Below are positions 1 through 11,800 of a stretch of 64,000 nt of DNA, piece by piece; position 1 is the first letter of the stretch, and the number at the start of each line of letters is the position of its first letter. Source of the stretch: Xenopus tropicalis. Its lineage: Eukaryota; Chordata; Amphibia; Anura; Pipidae. The DNA lies in contig NC_030678.2 in the NCBI RefSeq assembly GCF_000004195.4, positions 91,046,404 to 91,110,403 of the forward strand, read 5' to 3'. The notes below the pieces were generated by a model. The model saw only the letters and a list, made by a program, of their open reading frames with translations, made no database searches and was not told where the DNA came from. The translations under genes and the position numbers were made by a program.

Positions 1-362
1 CAGTTATATATAGTATTTCTATTTCATTTATTCTATCTCCACAGGGAATAAAGAAGCCAAAATCAAATCACAAGATGTGTGAGGGTTTGGTAAGTGGCTG
101 CCAAGAACCTTTTCCCCTTCACATAAAGAGTGTCTCCGCAGGAGATGCTAATTTGTTAAAAATGAGGTCTATGCACTATGTCGCTTTATGCTCTTGAGAT
201 GATAAGCCACATCTTGGATGAGCATCAATAGGATCCTTTCCAAGGAAATCCTGAGAGACTTTTAAGATTGCAAAGGATTTTTATTTTTTGCGGATTTTGA
301 GTTGACAACAAATGTAAAACATTGTTTGAATGTAACATCCTAAAGTTGTTTCTCAGTGAAAT

Positions 363-1660
363 AATAAAACATTTGTTAATTGCCGTTTGTGTGCCTTTTT
401 TTGAGAAAAATTAAGACCAGCAACAGAATTTTATTCATTTAAGGTTTTCTTATCCAGCTGAATGTAATCAATAGGTTATTTGCCTTTCTGTACATGATCT
501 GTAGGTATCTTCATCTGAGATTTACTAATACATATTTGAGCATACTTTTCAGTGCAGTATACTTTGACAGAACACAGAACACTTTGACATCTTTGATTTA
601 CATCCCCATGTGCAGTGCCAGCCAAAAGCAACCTATTTTCCATTCAAATAACCGGGCAAGGGCATTTTACTGCCAGTGTTCCCTTGAGACTTTGTGAGCT
701 TAAGGGCTTTGGTGCATTGTTTTGATCTGAGAGCCAGACTGACATAAGGGACAATACTGGGGACAGTGGCTGGGTCATTTACCCTGGGGCCTGTGCACAA
801 ATACAGTACTTTCCTTGCTTGATAACTGTACTAAATGCTTTATCATATAGTAAATGTATGACAAGGGAGTTGGCTTGTCAGCTGCTATAGACCGATAAGC
901 AGAGCACAGAAGAATAATATATATATTATAATAAATCACACTTTTCCTTCAGTAAGACAAATAATATTGGTAATACACATAGTTTTGTTCATGTACAGTA
1001 TGTATAATATAAATCTGGGAATTAACGCAAATGGCATAAGTTATTTCTTTTTCAAAATAAGAGATTGTCACACCCAGGGATCAGGTATTTAACTCTGTTC
1101 CCAGCAGGGTTTTCCACAAAACAAGTTAAATTTTTTTTTAACCCAGAACAGACTGGTTCACCTGGTAGTCCTTAATATATAGAGGAAACACATTATTAGA
1201 TAGTGCCTTGGCCACTGTTGGGGTAAATTAATCCAAGGGTATTACAAAAACAGCTGACCACATATTATGGTAAATTAGCTAGAAACACTCTAAAAAAAGT
1301 TACATCTATATTATATCTTAGCAAGAAAGCTCTGCATTTTGGAAAAGCCAGTGCAGGAGAAATCTTTGTTATCTTGAGCTGGTGACTAGTAGTTTACAAC
1401 AATCCAGAATTGTCCACTTACAGCTCCATTATATTAGGCTTGCTTTAAAGGTACCCGTGGGTTCATTGCAAAGCTCTCTTGCTACGACTCAACAGCTGCC
1501 CAAAAAATGTGTGACAGGACTACCCTCAAACTGGTGGCCTTTTTGTGGTGTTTGTTGGAAAACAAACAAGCAGAGCCCCACAACCCATTATTTCCTTTGG
1601 GACCATATGCATTTCTGGAAGATGCTTCCCACAAAAGTTGTTACATAGGAAAGGTTTCAT
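363..1660. other. Non-coding stretch with no recognised gene
   Basis: AT-rich sequence with a canonical AATAAA at 363-368 followed by a GT-rich segment (tgccgtttgtgtgcc), which could be the 3' end of an upstream + strand gene. After that I see only short open frames without recognisable domains. Confidence 0.4.
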
Positions 1661-1664
1661 GGTG

Positions 1665-1925
1665 GGCCCCAGTCCTTGGTACCTTCCCATTGTTCGGCTG
1701 CTGGGAGGGGCGTGACATCACAACAACTTGCAGCTCAGCAGTACTGAAGTTTATCAGAGCACAGGTCACATGGCTGTGGCACCCAAGGAAATTAAGAATA
1801 TGGCTAGCCCCATGCAAATTCTTTTAAAATTAAATCTAAAAAAAAAAATCTGGTTTTGAAACTGATTTCAATGCAGCATTCTACTGGAGAAGCTCTATTA
1901 ACTGATGTGTTTTGAAAAAAACCCA
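1665..1925 (+). repeat. Dispersed repeat, copy 1 of 3 (family also at 39.8 and 62.3 kb)
   Basis: The segment from the 'cttgcagctcagcagta' region through 'cagaagctctatta'-like sequence matches 62300-62765 in the same orientation and 39770-40160 in inverse orientation. All share the 'cacatggctgtggcaccc' block. It gives spurious ORFs. No terminal repeats or coding domain are clear, so the class is unknown; it is probably a non-autonomous element. Confidence 0.6.
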
Positions 1926-2279
1926 TTACTGTATTCCTTTAAGATCAAAAATTAACAAATGTAACAGTGAAACAAACAACCATTTATTGGCTCAAACTGT
2001 TTGGAAAGAAAATAACTAATATAACAGGTAAGAAAAAAGAAATAAGATGTGTCCTAGATTCCTAGATTTTGGTGTACAATATAAACAAATTTGTAAAACT
2101 ATTAAAAGAAACTGGAATATTCTACAGGCAGATCCAGTGTTAAAGAAGTTGGATATCAAACCAGGTGTGGTAAGTCCGAAAGGCTAAGTCAAGAGCAGGC
2201 ACTGTAGCCCGTAACAGACTAAAGGAAAGTAAAATGAAAGGAATGAAATGATTTGGAGAAGGTTTTTTCTTTTGTGTGT

Positions 2280-2502
2280 AAGGGCTCTGGCACACGGGGA
2301 GATTAGTCGCCCGTGACAAGGGATATTTGTCGCAGGCGACTCGCGAGGCAAGTTCGGCGTTTTGCCGAAATCGCCTGCGCAGCGTGTGCCATCCCACCGG
2401 CGACTTACATTTTCGCCAGTGGGATGGTAGTTCGGGGAGATTAGTCGCCCGTGACAAGGGAGATTTGTCGCGGGCGACTAATCTCCCCGTGCCAGAGCCC
2501 TA
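2280..2502. mobile_element. Palindromic MITE with ends agggctctgg...ccagagccct
   Basis: A 220-bp element with long terminal inverted repeats: agggctctggcacacgggga at the left and its complement at 2483-2501. Inside are GC-rich tracts built from variants of 'agattagtcgcccg'. It has no coding capacity. It lies directly beside the GIY-YIG fragment, and a second, truncated copy begins at 2655. Confidence 0.85.
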
Positions 2503-2506
2503 AATG

Positions 2507-2662
2507 TTGCAAGTTATTTAAATACAGTGATAATATAAAAAGTAAGCATAAGGATAAAGAATACAAAATTGAGACTTACATAACATGTCAAACACAATAT
2601 GTGGTTTACTGTCTACAGTATGAATGTGGCTCCCTCTATGTAGGACAAACTATAAGGGCTCT
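2507..2662 (+). pseudogene. Penelope-like retroelement fragment, GIY-YIG endonuclease part
   Basis: One frame reads CCKLFKYSDNIKSKH, KEYKIETYITCQ, then VVYCLQYECGSLYVGQTIR. This is the GIY-YIG pattern (VVYxL...LYVG), with the upstream Cys-rich segment seen in Penelope-like elements of the Neptune type. The fragment is cut off on the left by the 2280-2502 MITE and on the right by another MITE copy at 2655. It is a dead relic. A GIY-YIG domain from a different source is possible but less likely in a vertebrate genome. Confidence 0.7.
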
Positions 2663-2780
2663 GGTACACAAGGGAGTTTAGTAGCCCGCTACAAATCTCC
2701 CTTGTTGCGGGTGACTAAACTCCCCGATATGACATCCCACCGGCGAAAATGGTAATCGCCGGTGGGATGGCATACGCGGC
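2655..2780 (+). mobile_element. Truncated copy of the agggctctgg MITE
   Basis: It starts with agggctctgg like the element at 2280 and includes the same central 'catcccaccggcga' hairpin. The right half is missing where the next element begins at 2781. Confidence 0.7.
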
Positions 2781-3189
2781 GGCTGATGCCACACGTGGCG
2801 TTTTTACGTTGTGTATTTTCTAATTCTCTCGGCGGCTGAAAAATGCACAATATCATCATCCATAGAAAAAACTTGAATAGACTCGAAGCAAACCACACAA
2901 TGCGTAAATACGCTAGAAAACGCCTTACCATGGATTTTTCAAGCGTTTGCCGAAATACGCCAGTATTTGCACAGCAAGCTATTCCTATGTATACACAAAG
3001 GCAGCTGCCAGACCTAGCGGAAATACGCTGCGTTTTTTACTATTTTGCACTATTAGCACCATGGAAATGGGATTTGTTACGTCACCAGTACTAGGCTGAA
3101 AAACTCCATAGTCAGGGGCTGTGTGGCTTGTGCAGCGTTTTTAGGCTGAGAAAATACGCAGCGTAAAAACGCCACGTGTGGCATTAGCC
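2781..3189. mobile_element. Palindromic MITE with ends ggctgatgccacacgtggcg
   Basis: The left end ggctgatgccacacgtggcg is matched by the right end cgccacgtgtggcattagcc (3170-3189), and the inverted match extends through 'tttttacg'. The 409-bp element has no coding capacity. It abuts or interrupts the truncated MITE to its left. Confidence 0.85.
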
Positions 3190-4770
3190 TTAAAGTGTAG
3201 TATCAAAATATGAATGATGCGCCAGAAAAACTGCCACTTGTAAGAGATTTAACCCTATGGCCCCCCCTCCCTATGCAAGAGAGCCTTAAGGGGCCATACA
3301 TGGTTGGGCAATATTGTGTGAATATGACTCAGGAACATGCCACTCACAGACGCGCCTGACACCGGGACGGGGAACAAGGGGTTACACGCAGTCACCTTTC
3401 ACCCAGGTTAGACTAACATCAAGCACCCCCAAACAAACCACCGCCCCAAATACAACTATTCGCTGCCACCATCTATCATTAACAGGCGATAGAAACCCAA
3501 TTACCCAAATATTTCATACACAAACTTTCTTACTGCAGTTAGGGTTAGTTCTCACTAATTTAACAGCACACTAGCAGCCACAGGGTTAAAATTACAGTCA
3601 AACCTACCCCCCTGCTGGCAGCCCACTAGTTAATTAGCACCTACACAGAATCTGCCCTCTACCCAATACACATACACACACCAAATAGTTAATACACCTA
3701 GGCCTGAGAAGTCATACGAGGTACGTGGGAATTGATATAAAGCCAAAGGACTAAACTTATTAAATTTTATATTTAATATTACCAGGGTAAACAGTGCAGT
3801 TTTAAAAAGATGTTACAAAAGAGAAACATACATGCAAAACAGTCAATAAAATAAACGGGGATAAAAACACAGAGAAATCCTAAGTACGTTACCAAATATC
3901 CTGTGCCCTCTGAGGCAAGAGGTTGAAAGTCCTGAGCCCATCCCCCAACATAAGTTGCGGCCTCCAGAATGAACTAAAGAATATCTGGGCATGCGTGCTT
4001 TTATTCCCCGCTGGGCCCCTCCCTCATTACCTTATGCATGAGGAGGGAGTGCCCAGGAACTGGTCACATGACCCCTTTGGGTGGTCCCCACCCACCCTCT
4101 TTAGAGAGCTGTACTTCTCATGCCAGTTTCTTGTCATATAATATTGGCACTTACCAGTACTCAATATTATTATGAAAGTAGGGAATTGTTTTAACCCATA
4201 TGTGGGCGATCGAAATGATACCAAACATGAGGGGGATCTCATGTCCCAGTCCCCCAGAACCCATTTCTCCTAACTGGCGGGTATAGGCCGCCCCTGTTTG
4301 GTACCATTGGGAAGCCTGGGGCCTCCTCATAAATCCTATGTGATTTATGATGATGTGGACCTTAAAGCAGCGGAGATATGGATCCATTTCTATAATCCAT
4401 ATTTTCTGTATGCTGTCCCCCCCTGCTGTTCCTAGGCCCACACTTTGCCTCTCTTTGATAAACAGATCAAAGACCCCAGCTTCCTGCCCCAACGGGCTGA
4501 TCCCGCATTGTCTGATGAAGTTGTTTATGTTGTCACCTTCCACAGTCCTGGTTGTGTCTTTAAGGGATATTTGTGAATTACCCCCTACTGGGAAGGGTTT
4601 CCCTCAAATGTGGATTTCAACCAGACTGAAATTGAAAATTTAAAATCTATGGAGCCTTACTGCTCCAACATGACAATGACCATTTGGCCCTTGGGTCAAA
4701 TGATCGCATTGCAATGAAGGGGATAGGAAAAGTGAGAGTGATATGACTAAAAATCAAGCATGTCCAACTG
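3190..4770. other. Unassigned 1.6-kb segment, probably transposon-derived
   Basis: Base use is relatively C-rich on the + strand around 3240-3660 and 3900-4560. Open frames are short and match nothing I recognise. An old LTR or DNA transposon is possible, but no end motifs could be defined. Confidence 0.3.
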
Positions 4771-4774
4771 AAAT

Positions 4775-4907
4775 CTGGCCAATCTTAGGCCAGAAATTGG
4801 TCGGAGAGGCCTGTCAGAGGGCCCTATACACAGGCAGATAAGCTGCTGAGTCCGTCTTAAGGACCCAAATCAGCAGCTTAAATCTGCCCTTGTACGGGCA
4901 CCTTTAA
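4775..4907 (-). mobile_element. Fragment of the 'ggccatacac' MITE family
   Basis: The motifs aggcctgtcagagggcccta, cagataagctgctga and a right end 'cacctttaa' match the right halves of the elements at 46300-46470 and 46791-47071. Only one side is present. Confidence 0.55.
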
Positions 4908-5209
4908 AGAAGTTTTCTATTCAGGCAGCAGCGATCTTAAGGCTGCTGTGCCGCCCCCCCTCTGCGTTTACCTCTTCAGCATTGGAGCAGGTCCTGGGGG
5001 GGCAGCATCACTATATCAAATGGAGGTCACTGACCCCCCCAATCGAATATCACTCTCTGCACTAGATGAGCTCAATCTCCATTTTTAGAAATGCAGCTCA
5101 AAGTTACCTGAGGTGGCTTTTTGCCACCCCTGGTACATGCCCACTCACTGCTGCCTACAGCAAGGTTCTCACATTGCCTCCTGGCAGGAGCAGCCCTGTA
5201 TTCAGGTGC

Positions 5210-5275
5210 CCAGGCAGCATGGTGGCTCAGTGGGTAGCAGTGCTGCCTTCTGCTGAGTCCTGAGTATACTCCCAC
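5210..5275 (+). mobile_element. tRNA-derived SINE head fragment
   Basis: The sequence 'catggtggctcagtgggtag' followed by 'cagtgctgcctt' has the form of a Pol III box A (TGGCTCAGTGG) in a tRNA-like head. The box B region is degenerate (gtcctgagtatactcc). This is a decayed SINE remnant. Confidence 0.5.
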
Positions 5276-5829
5276 ATAAAAAACATAAACATACCAGCAT
5301 GTAATTACTTTAGGATTAAATTGTCTCTACAATATGTGATAGGGACCTTAAACTGTTCTGGGCCAGTGACTGATAAAGTGAATGATGATGAAGTGAATGA
5401 TGCAGACTCTCTGTAAAGCGCTGCGGAGTTCTGTTCACCAGGGGTGACGCCTCCCAGATAAATTCATCATAGCATTATTCTCTAAGGCCAGAAGATGTAG
5501 CTCTCCGCCTTACAGATGCAGAATGCCAGGTCTCCAAACGTCTCCCATTTTCGGGACTTTAGAAATGGCCATCAAAGGACAATATATAATATTATTATTT
5601 TTTTATGTAACCAACGCCATCTGCTGCCTGCTGTAACCAACAAAATGTCTGCAACCGACGAATGGCGACAAGTATTTGAGTACATCAGGTAACAAAAGCA
5701 GAGTTTAGATTTCCCGTTACCTGTATACCACGGATTAGTAATGCCCACTAGAATTCAATCCGTTTAACCCGCATTGTCAATAGAGTTCCGTGGTTTAGTC
5801 TACATCGTATTTACGCTTTCCTAGAGGAG

Positions 5830-5890
5830 GAAGGCTGACGTTGTGACGTAAGGGTCATAGGGTAAAGGTTAGCGTCAGCAATATGGCGGC
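5830..5890 (+). promoter_or_regulatory. Proximal promoter / initiator of ppie with CRE-like and YY1-like motifs
   Basis: Just upstream of the ppie ATG are TGACG (5836-5840) and TGACGTAA (5844-5851), which match ATF/CREB half-site and CRE-like motifs. The start codon lies inside ATGGCGGC (5883-5890), the core of the YY1 motif found around the start sites of many housekeeping genes. No TATA box is evident. The 5' UTR must be short or have its start very near. This fits a broadly expressed TATA-less gene. The motifs are seen in the sequence; promoter function is inferred. Confidence 0.6.
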
Positions 5891-8800
5891 TACTAAGAGA
5901 GTTTTGTACGTGGGTTAGTACTTTTTTACATTTGCATTTTCTTCTTTTAGAGGTACGGGGTTAGTAGTGCAAAATAAATGGAGCGCAATCTTTAGCATTT
6001 TGCTGCTATTTGTAGCAATACCTAGAGAAGCCATGAGAGACAGCCATGTTCACGTGGATAGTGGGGCTGCAACCCCCATCTGTTAATCCGGGCACCGAGC
6101 TGCACGATATTTTCCTGACTACGGGGGCTTGTTAGTGCGAGAAGTGTCTTTAAAATGTTTTGTTTAACTTTTCCTGCTGTAATTTCTGTTCTAAAACTTG
6201 TTCATTCATGTGATTAACAGGCGGGCTTGCAGAGGAGGTGGATGAAAAAATCCTGCATGCAGCTTTTATTCCTTTTGGCGATATTACTGATATTCAGATA
6301 CCTCTAGACTATGAAACAGGTAAGTATGGAACTTAATGCACCACTATGCTCATTTTAAGATCATGGGGATTTATATACACATATCTAATTTACACCAGTT
6401 TCTTTTTCTGCCTGTCTCGCAACTGGGTTTGTGTGTGAGTGACATTTCTCATTCGAGGGTGAACTTTTGTAATTAAAATTACAACTTTTCTGTGTGAAAA
6501 TATCTAGTGGCACATACTACTAGCGAAGTATAGCTTTCATGAAAAAGCTGTGTTAAATGATGTATTTTTATAGAGACTGGCTATTTTTAGAGGTATTGCA
6601 GCTATGACAAGTTTAGCTATGATGCTATATTAAATATGCATAAATCCACTAAGGTAGTATATTACAAACTGGCCTTATGGGCGTGACATGTATAGTGCAC
6701 CTGTTGAAATATTTTGGTCACAGGCACTGTTTAAGGAAGATATGTAACATGACTGTAAATCCCTCAGTCTTGTAGGCAAAAATTATTTATATTGTTTCAC
6801 TCTAAGCTAAAGTTTATAATTATCTTTAAAACAACCCCTTTATTGGATCTCCCCATAGCTCCACTAAAGTCCCTGTCCATGTTTCAAATGAGGGGTTGGT
6901 GTGTCCTAATGGTCCCTGCCACAAGCACAGTAGGAGCGGGACAGCAAATCACAGCCCTGCAGTCACACAGGCAAAGATAGGCTTCAGTTCCCTATCAGCT
7001 CAGCCTAGCTGCTGATTGGTTCCTAAGCTACAATGCAGTGTGCAGGGTAGCTGGCAGCAGTCAGCACGACCTGGCAAAGGAGGCAGCAGCAAGGAACAAA
7101 TGGGCAGAACCAGCACAGTTTTTGGAGAAATTTTCAATAAAAGTTCATTAAAAAACTTTTAAAGCACATTTCTTCTATATCTAGAGGAGTATAATGCACT
7201 GGCACATTCTTGTTTCTTACACAACATATCCCCTTTAAGCTACCCATTACAAGCACATTTCAAAATACATATTGTAACTGAATGCAAGAGTAATTCTAGC
7301 TTCACAATTCTTACATTCTTAAAACAATTTACCAGTTCAGCGATAAGCCTTCTGTATAATGAGCTGCCCCTTATCTCAAAGCCTAACAAAGACTGCAGCT
7401 GGGGAAAGGAGGTAGGTGTTTGTATAGAGGGCATCTCATTGTACTGGTAATTTGAGTTTATCAACTCGTAAGAACCAGGAAGTTGATATCAGTCTTAATT
7501 TCACTTTCAGGCTTTGCCATGTATGGTTAAGAAATAACACGAACCACAAATATTTGTAGAGCTATGAGATCTGTTATCCAGAAACCTGTTATCCTGAAAC
7601 GGGAAGGCCATCTCCTATAGACTCCCATTTTAATGAAATAATTAAAAATTATTGGGTTTATTAAATGTTTAAATGATTTTAGTGTACTTAAAGTATGGTT
7701 ATCCAAGTTATTGAAAGATCCATTATCCCATACCCATGAATTATGGGTGGATGCTGTGGGTTATTTTATCTGTCCATATTTTCTCTGATATTAAATGTTC
7801 ATCATTCTAGTATGATTTCTGTGTTCCTGCTTCTCCTGAGAAAGAATTATGTTTACAACATTTTGTATGGGTATTAATGGTTGGTGGTCTTATTTTCTTA
7901 TAGAAAAACACAGAGGATTTGCATTTGTGGAGTTTGAGCTTCCAGAGGTCAGTTATCAAAATAACTTATACAAGGTGGATTCTTTATCCTCTATTTCTTC
8001 CCTTAGGGTGCATGAGGGAGATGGGGTTCTGGCAATTCATTCTGGGGATCAATTCAGAATTTTTGCCTGATTTGCAGCTATTATTGCACATGCCAGTAAT
8101 TAGTGCCTCACACACGGACAATCAGGTTTTACAAGGAAATAAAATATATAAGTATTGGGTTTATGTAAAAACGTTCATAAATGTTATCTGAATTGTCACG
8201 AATGTATATTATATATACATAGAAACAATTTTTATCAGTTGGCCTCGCTTAGGATAGCTGTAGCTATGTTCAGCCCAAAGTGTCAGGTATGCCAAACTAA
8301 TTTCTCCCAGATGAACATTGAATTCCAACAATGTCAGCGCCCAATATATATTATTTATTTCAATTGAATGTATCTTTGTTTAATGTTGCATTTTTTCCAT
8401 TTTCCAGGATGCAGCTGCTGCAATTGATAACATGGTAAGAGTTGGTTATGTAGTTTATTCACTTAATTTGTGCTTAGGCCTTTTATACTGTCTTACTTGT
8501 AGAAATGCTAGCAAGTCCCAAAGCATCAATTCTGTAATTTAATACTTAATATACATATCAATTTATGTTAACCATCACTTGCTTTAGAAGTTTGTCTAAT
8601 GCATTTTATATAAATAAGCTGGAGAAGCAAAGGTAAGTACTAAGTAAGATTTACCAAAGTTCTATGTAAATACAGCCATAAGCACTACCAAAAAATCTAC
8701 ACTGGGTCTTCTATCAAAAGAAACACAGGATTTCTTGTCTCCTTTTTTGTGAACATGTTCTTGGGTATCTGACTTCCTCTCTCAGAAAAATCCTTCATTC

Positions 8801-11800
8801 CTGGGCCAGAGTCTGCTCTCTCCTCTCTTCTTTGTTCATAAGAATGCATTAAACTACCCCCACCCTTTAGGAATGTGTAATCTGAGCTACAACAGCTAGC
8901 GCTGCAAGTAGGAAGCTACTTAAAATGGCAGCTGCTATCTTAAACAAACAGAGAAAGCTTCTAGGGATCTTTACTCAGGTATGGTAAGAATAAATATGGT
9001 GTTCTAGGTGGCACTAATGTGGCAAATGTATTGGCAGTTAAATGCCAAAATGAATTTCCTTTATCTATAAAGCTAAATTTGCACAGCAAAAAAATGTAAA
9101 TATGTACATAAGACTTTGTTAAATTGCTAGAGTTAAATAGCACTGGTCAAGTTACACACAGCAAACAATTAGCAATTCATTTTGACCAGCCTGTTTCAAA
9201 TTAAAAAGTAAAGATAGTATTAGTTGCTCTGGGTAACTGCCGTGTAACAAATTAGCAGATGTATTAGTAAATCAAACCCATAGTATCCTATAATAGTTAT
9301 TTTTTAGACCTTTTGGCCCAACATGCAAGCTGCGTAGAAATACATTACCTTGAGTAATTTGGATCAACATACTTTAAAGCAATACTGACACGTTCCTATA
9401 AAAATCCATAAGATCATGTAAATATTACTAAAGAGTTGAAGCACCAAAGTATTTCTGGACAAAAGTCCTTTCAAAGTCGCCCCCTGCCCATTGATACTTA
9501 CCTTAGCCAACACTCCAACATGGCTTATTATTACGGAGAAACAGGAAAATGTTTTTTAAAAACTTAAAATCAAGGGAGATGGCCTTCCTGTACTTCAGAT
9601 CTTTCTGGATAATGGGCTTCAGGATAAGGATCCAAACAGTTTGAAGGCCAGCACGTACCCTCAATTTCATCCTAATTTCAGGTTGCATCTGCTATCCACT
9701 TATTTGGGTTCCTCCGTCAAGGTATCCCCCAAAATTTGATTACCTTTGGGCTTTATAGTGATACAGGAGGGGCCAAATTTGATGTATGGCACTCAGCACA
9801 CCTATACAATAAAATGTATTTTTGTACAAAAAAAGACTATTACTACATCAAATCCAGATGTTGGACAAATAGGTTTTTATAAATGTACTTAAAGCATATT
9901 CACCTACTTAAATGTTGCTGGTATTTGCAAGAAATTAGTAAATAGGCAGTGTTGACAGAGGTAAAAACCCTAAATGGGTCTTAGTATCATAAAAGCTTGC
10001 AGAATTTACTTTTTTTGTACCTTTTGAATTTCTTAATTTAAAATTCAACATTTTTGAATTTGCAGAATGAATCAGAACTGTTTGGTAGAACAATTCGTGT
10101 CAACCTGGCAAAGCCTATGCGATTAAAAGAAGGGTCATCCAAGGCTGGTAGGTTGGTTATTAGGAAGGTGCAAGATGCAGTGAAAACCTGTGAAATTTCA
10201 TGCTATGTATGTAATTTTACTGTCTTCATTGTAGTATGGTCTGATGATGACTGGCTGAAGAAATTCTCTGGAAAAACACTGGAAGAGAATGAAGAAGGCG
10301 AAGGGGTGGAAGCCCCAAAACCTGTAACACAAGAGGTATATGGATTTTGTGCAAATGAGGTGAAAGGCAAATAGTCAAAACATCTGTAAAAAAAAAAAAA
10401 AAAAAAAAAAAAAAGTGGGAACATTTTATAATTGCAGCCTCTCTGGTACTTCAAATGCACATAAATGCAAAAGGGCATTTTTTCACATTCAGTTGTGTTG
10501 TGGCTGTTTTGTAACAGGGAGAACCGCCTCCTAAAAAAGTTCGAGCAAATCCACAAGTCTACATGGACATCAAAATTGGGAACAAGCCTGCTGGACGAAT
10601 TCGATTCCTGCTGAGAGCCGATATTGTTCCAATGACAGTAGGTGTGTGTTTCCAAACGTTTGGGTTGCTTTGGCTCTTAGTTATTATTTCTTATGCATAT
10701 AAGAACTGATTTACAAGAATATAGGTGGTAAAGTGAGCTTGCCAGTAGCAACCAATTTGTTTTGAACTGTGTATTACAAGTTAGAAAATAAAAGCAAAGA
10801 TTGGTTGCTATTAGCTACTACAGTTGTGCAGTTTATCATCTATGTTTGTAAATCAGCCTCATAGTTTTATGTTAATTGTAAGCTGTGTGGATAAGCTCAA
10901 CAATAGATCCTTCTTTGTGCCCTGCTAGCTTTTCTATCTCTTATGTCCTAAGATTGGGTGTGACGGAAATTTCTTACACAGTATTATTTACTTTTTAATC
11001 TTCTATCCTATGTAGTGTTGTTCTCACTGCTGCTTGTAGCAACAGTCCAAATGCATGCTATCCATCAAGTGTCAATTGCTGTTGGTATCAATAGGAGGTG
11101 AATCCCCTTGGGCACTGTAAAAGAATAATATCAGTCACTTTTATAAGACTGAATTGCCTGGTAATAATAGTGATCAGCAAATACACCCTTGTTTAGTGTG
11201 ATTTCAGTGAATAAAATTTGGGCTGAACATACTATATGGCTACTCACAAAAAAAGGCTTCTTGGGATAAACAGGGACATTGAAGCTACTCAGTGTTTGGT
11301 ACGTAATAAGATTACCAAATGCACAGATAATCCCCCTGCATAGAGGTTTATCTGTGCTCTGGTCTACCTTGCTTCACCTTGCGGTCAATAGTGCAACCTA
11401 ATATATGTAGGATCCCCCAGCTTTCTGTGAATTTGGGCATAATGGCCTCTCTTGTATGTAATCCATGTTTGTTTGGAACTAGTCAGCACGTAGGATAGGC
11501 CCAGCTTTATACCATAGAAAACTAGTGTCTGCAGCTCCATACACTGTAGAATTGAATATCCATATAACTCTCTTTAATTTTGCCCTGATCATCGTCATAT
11601 AAAGGTCGGTCCTGGGTATTTTTCAAACTGAGATTTAGACTTAAGGTGGCCATACATGTAGCAATTTCGATCTTTCATCCACTGACATTCAGGGCTGAAT
11701 TATCAGATATGGAGATAGAAACAATAGAAATTCGACCTCCTTCTGCCAATTCAGCCCTGAACGTAGATTGTGCTCAGGGGCCTTCAATGGTGCCGATCGA

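Noticed and set aside
4151..4543. 130-codon - strand frame upstream of ppie
   Set aside because: No domain recognised; the region looks transposon-derived, so no gene was called.
10203..10655. 150-codon - strand frame across ppie exons 6-7
   Set aside because: It is antisense to real exons and runs through the poly-T complement of the A27 run.
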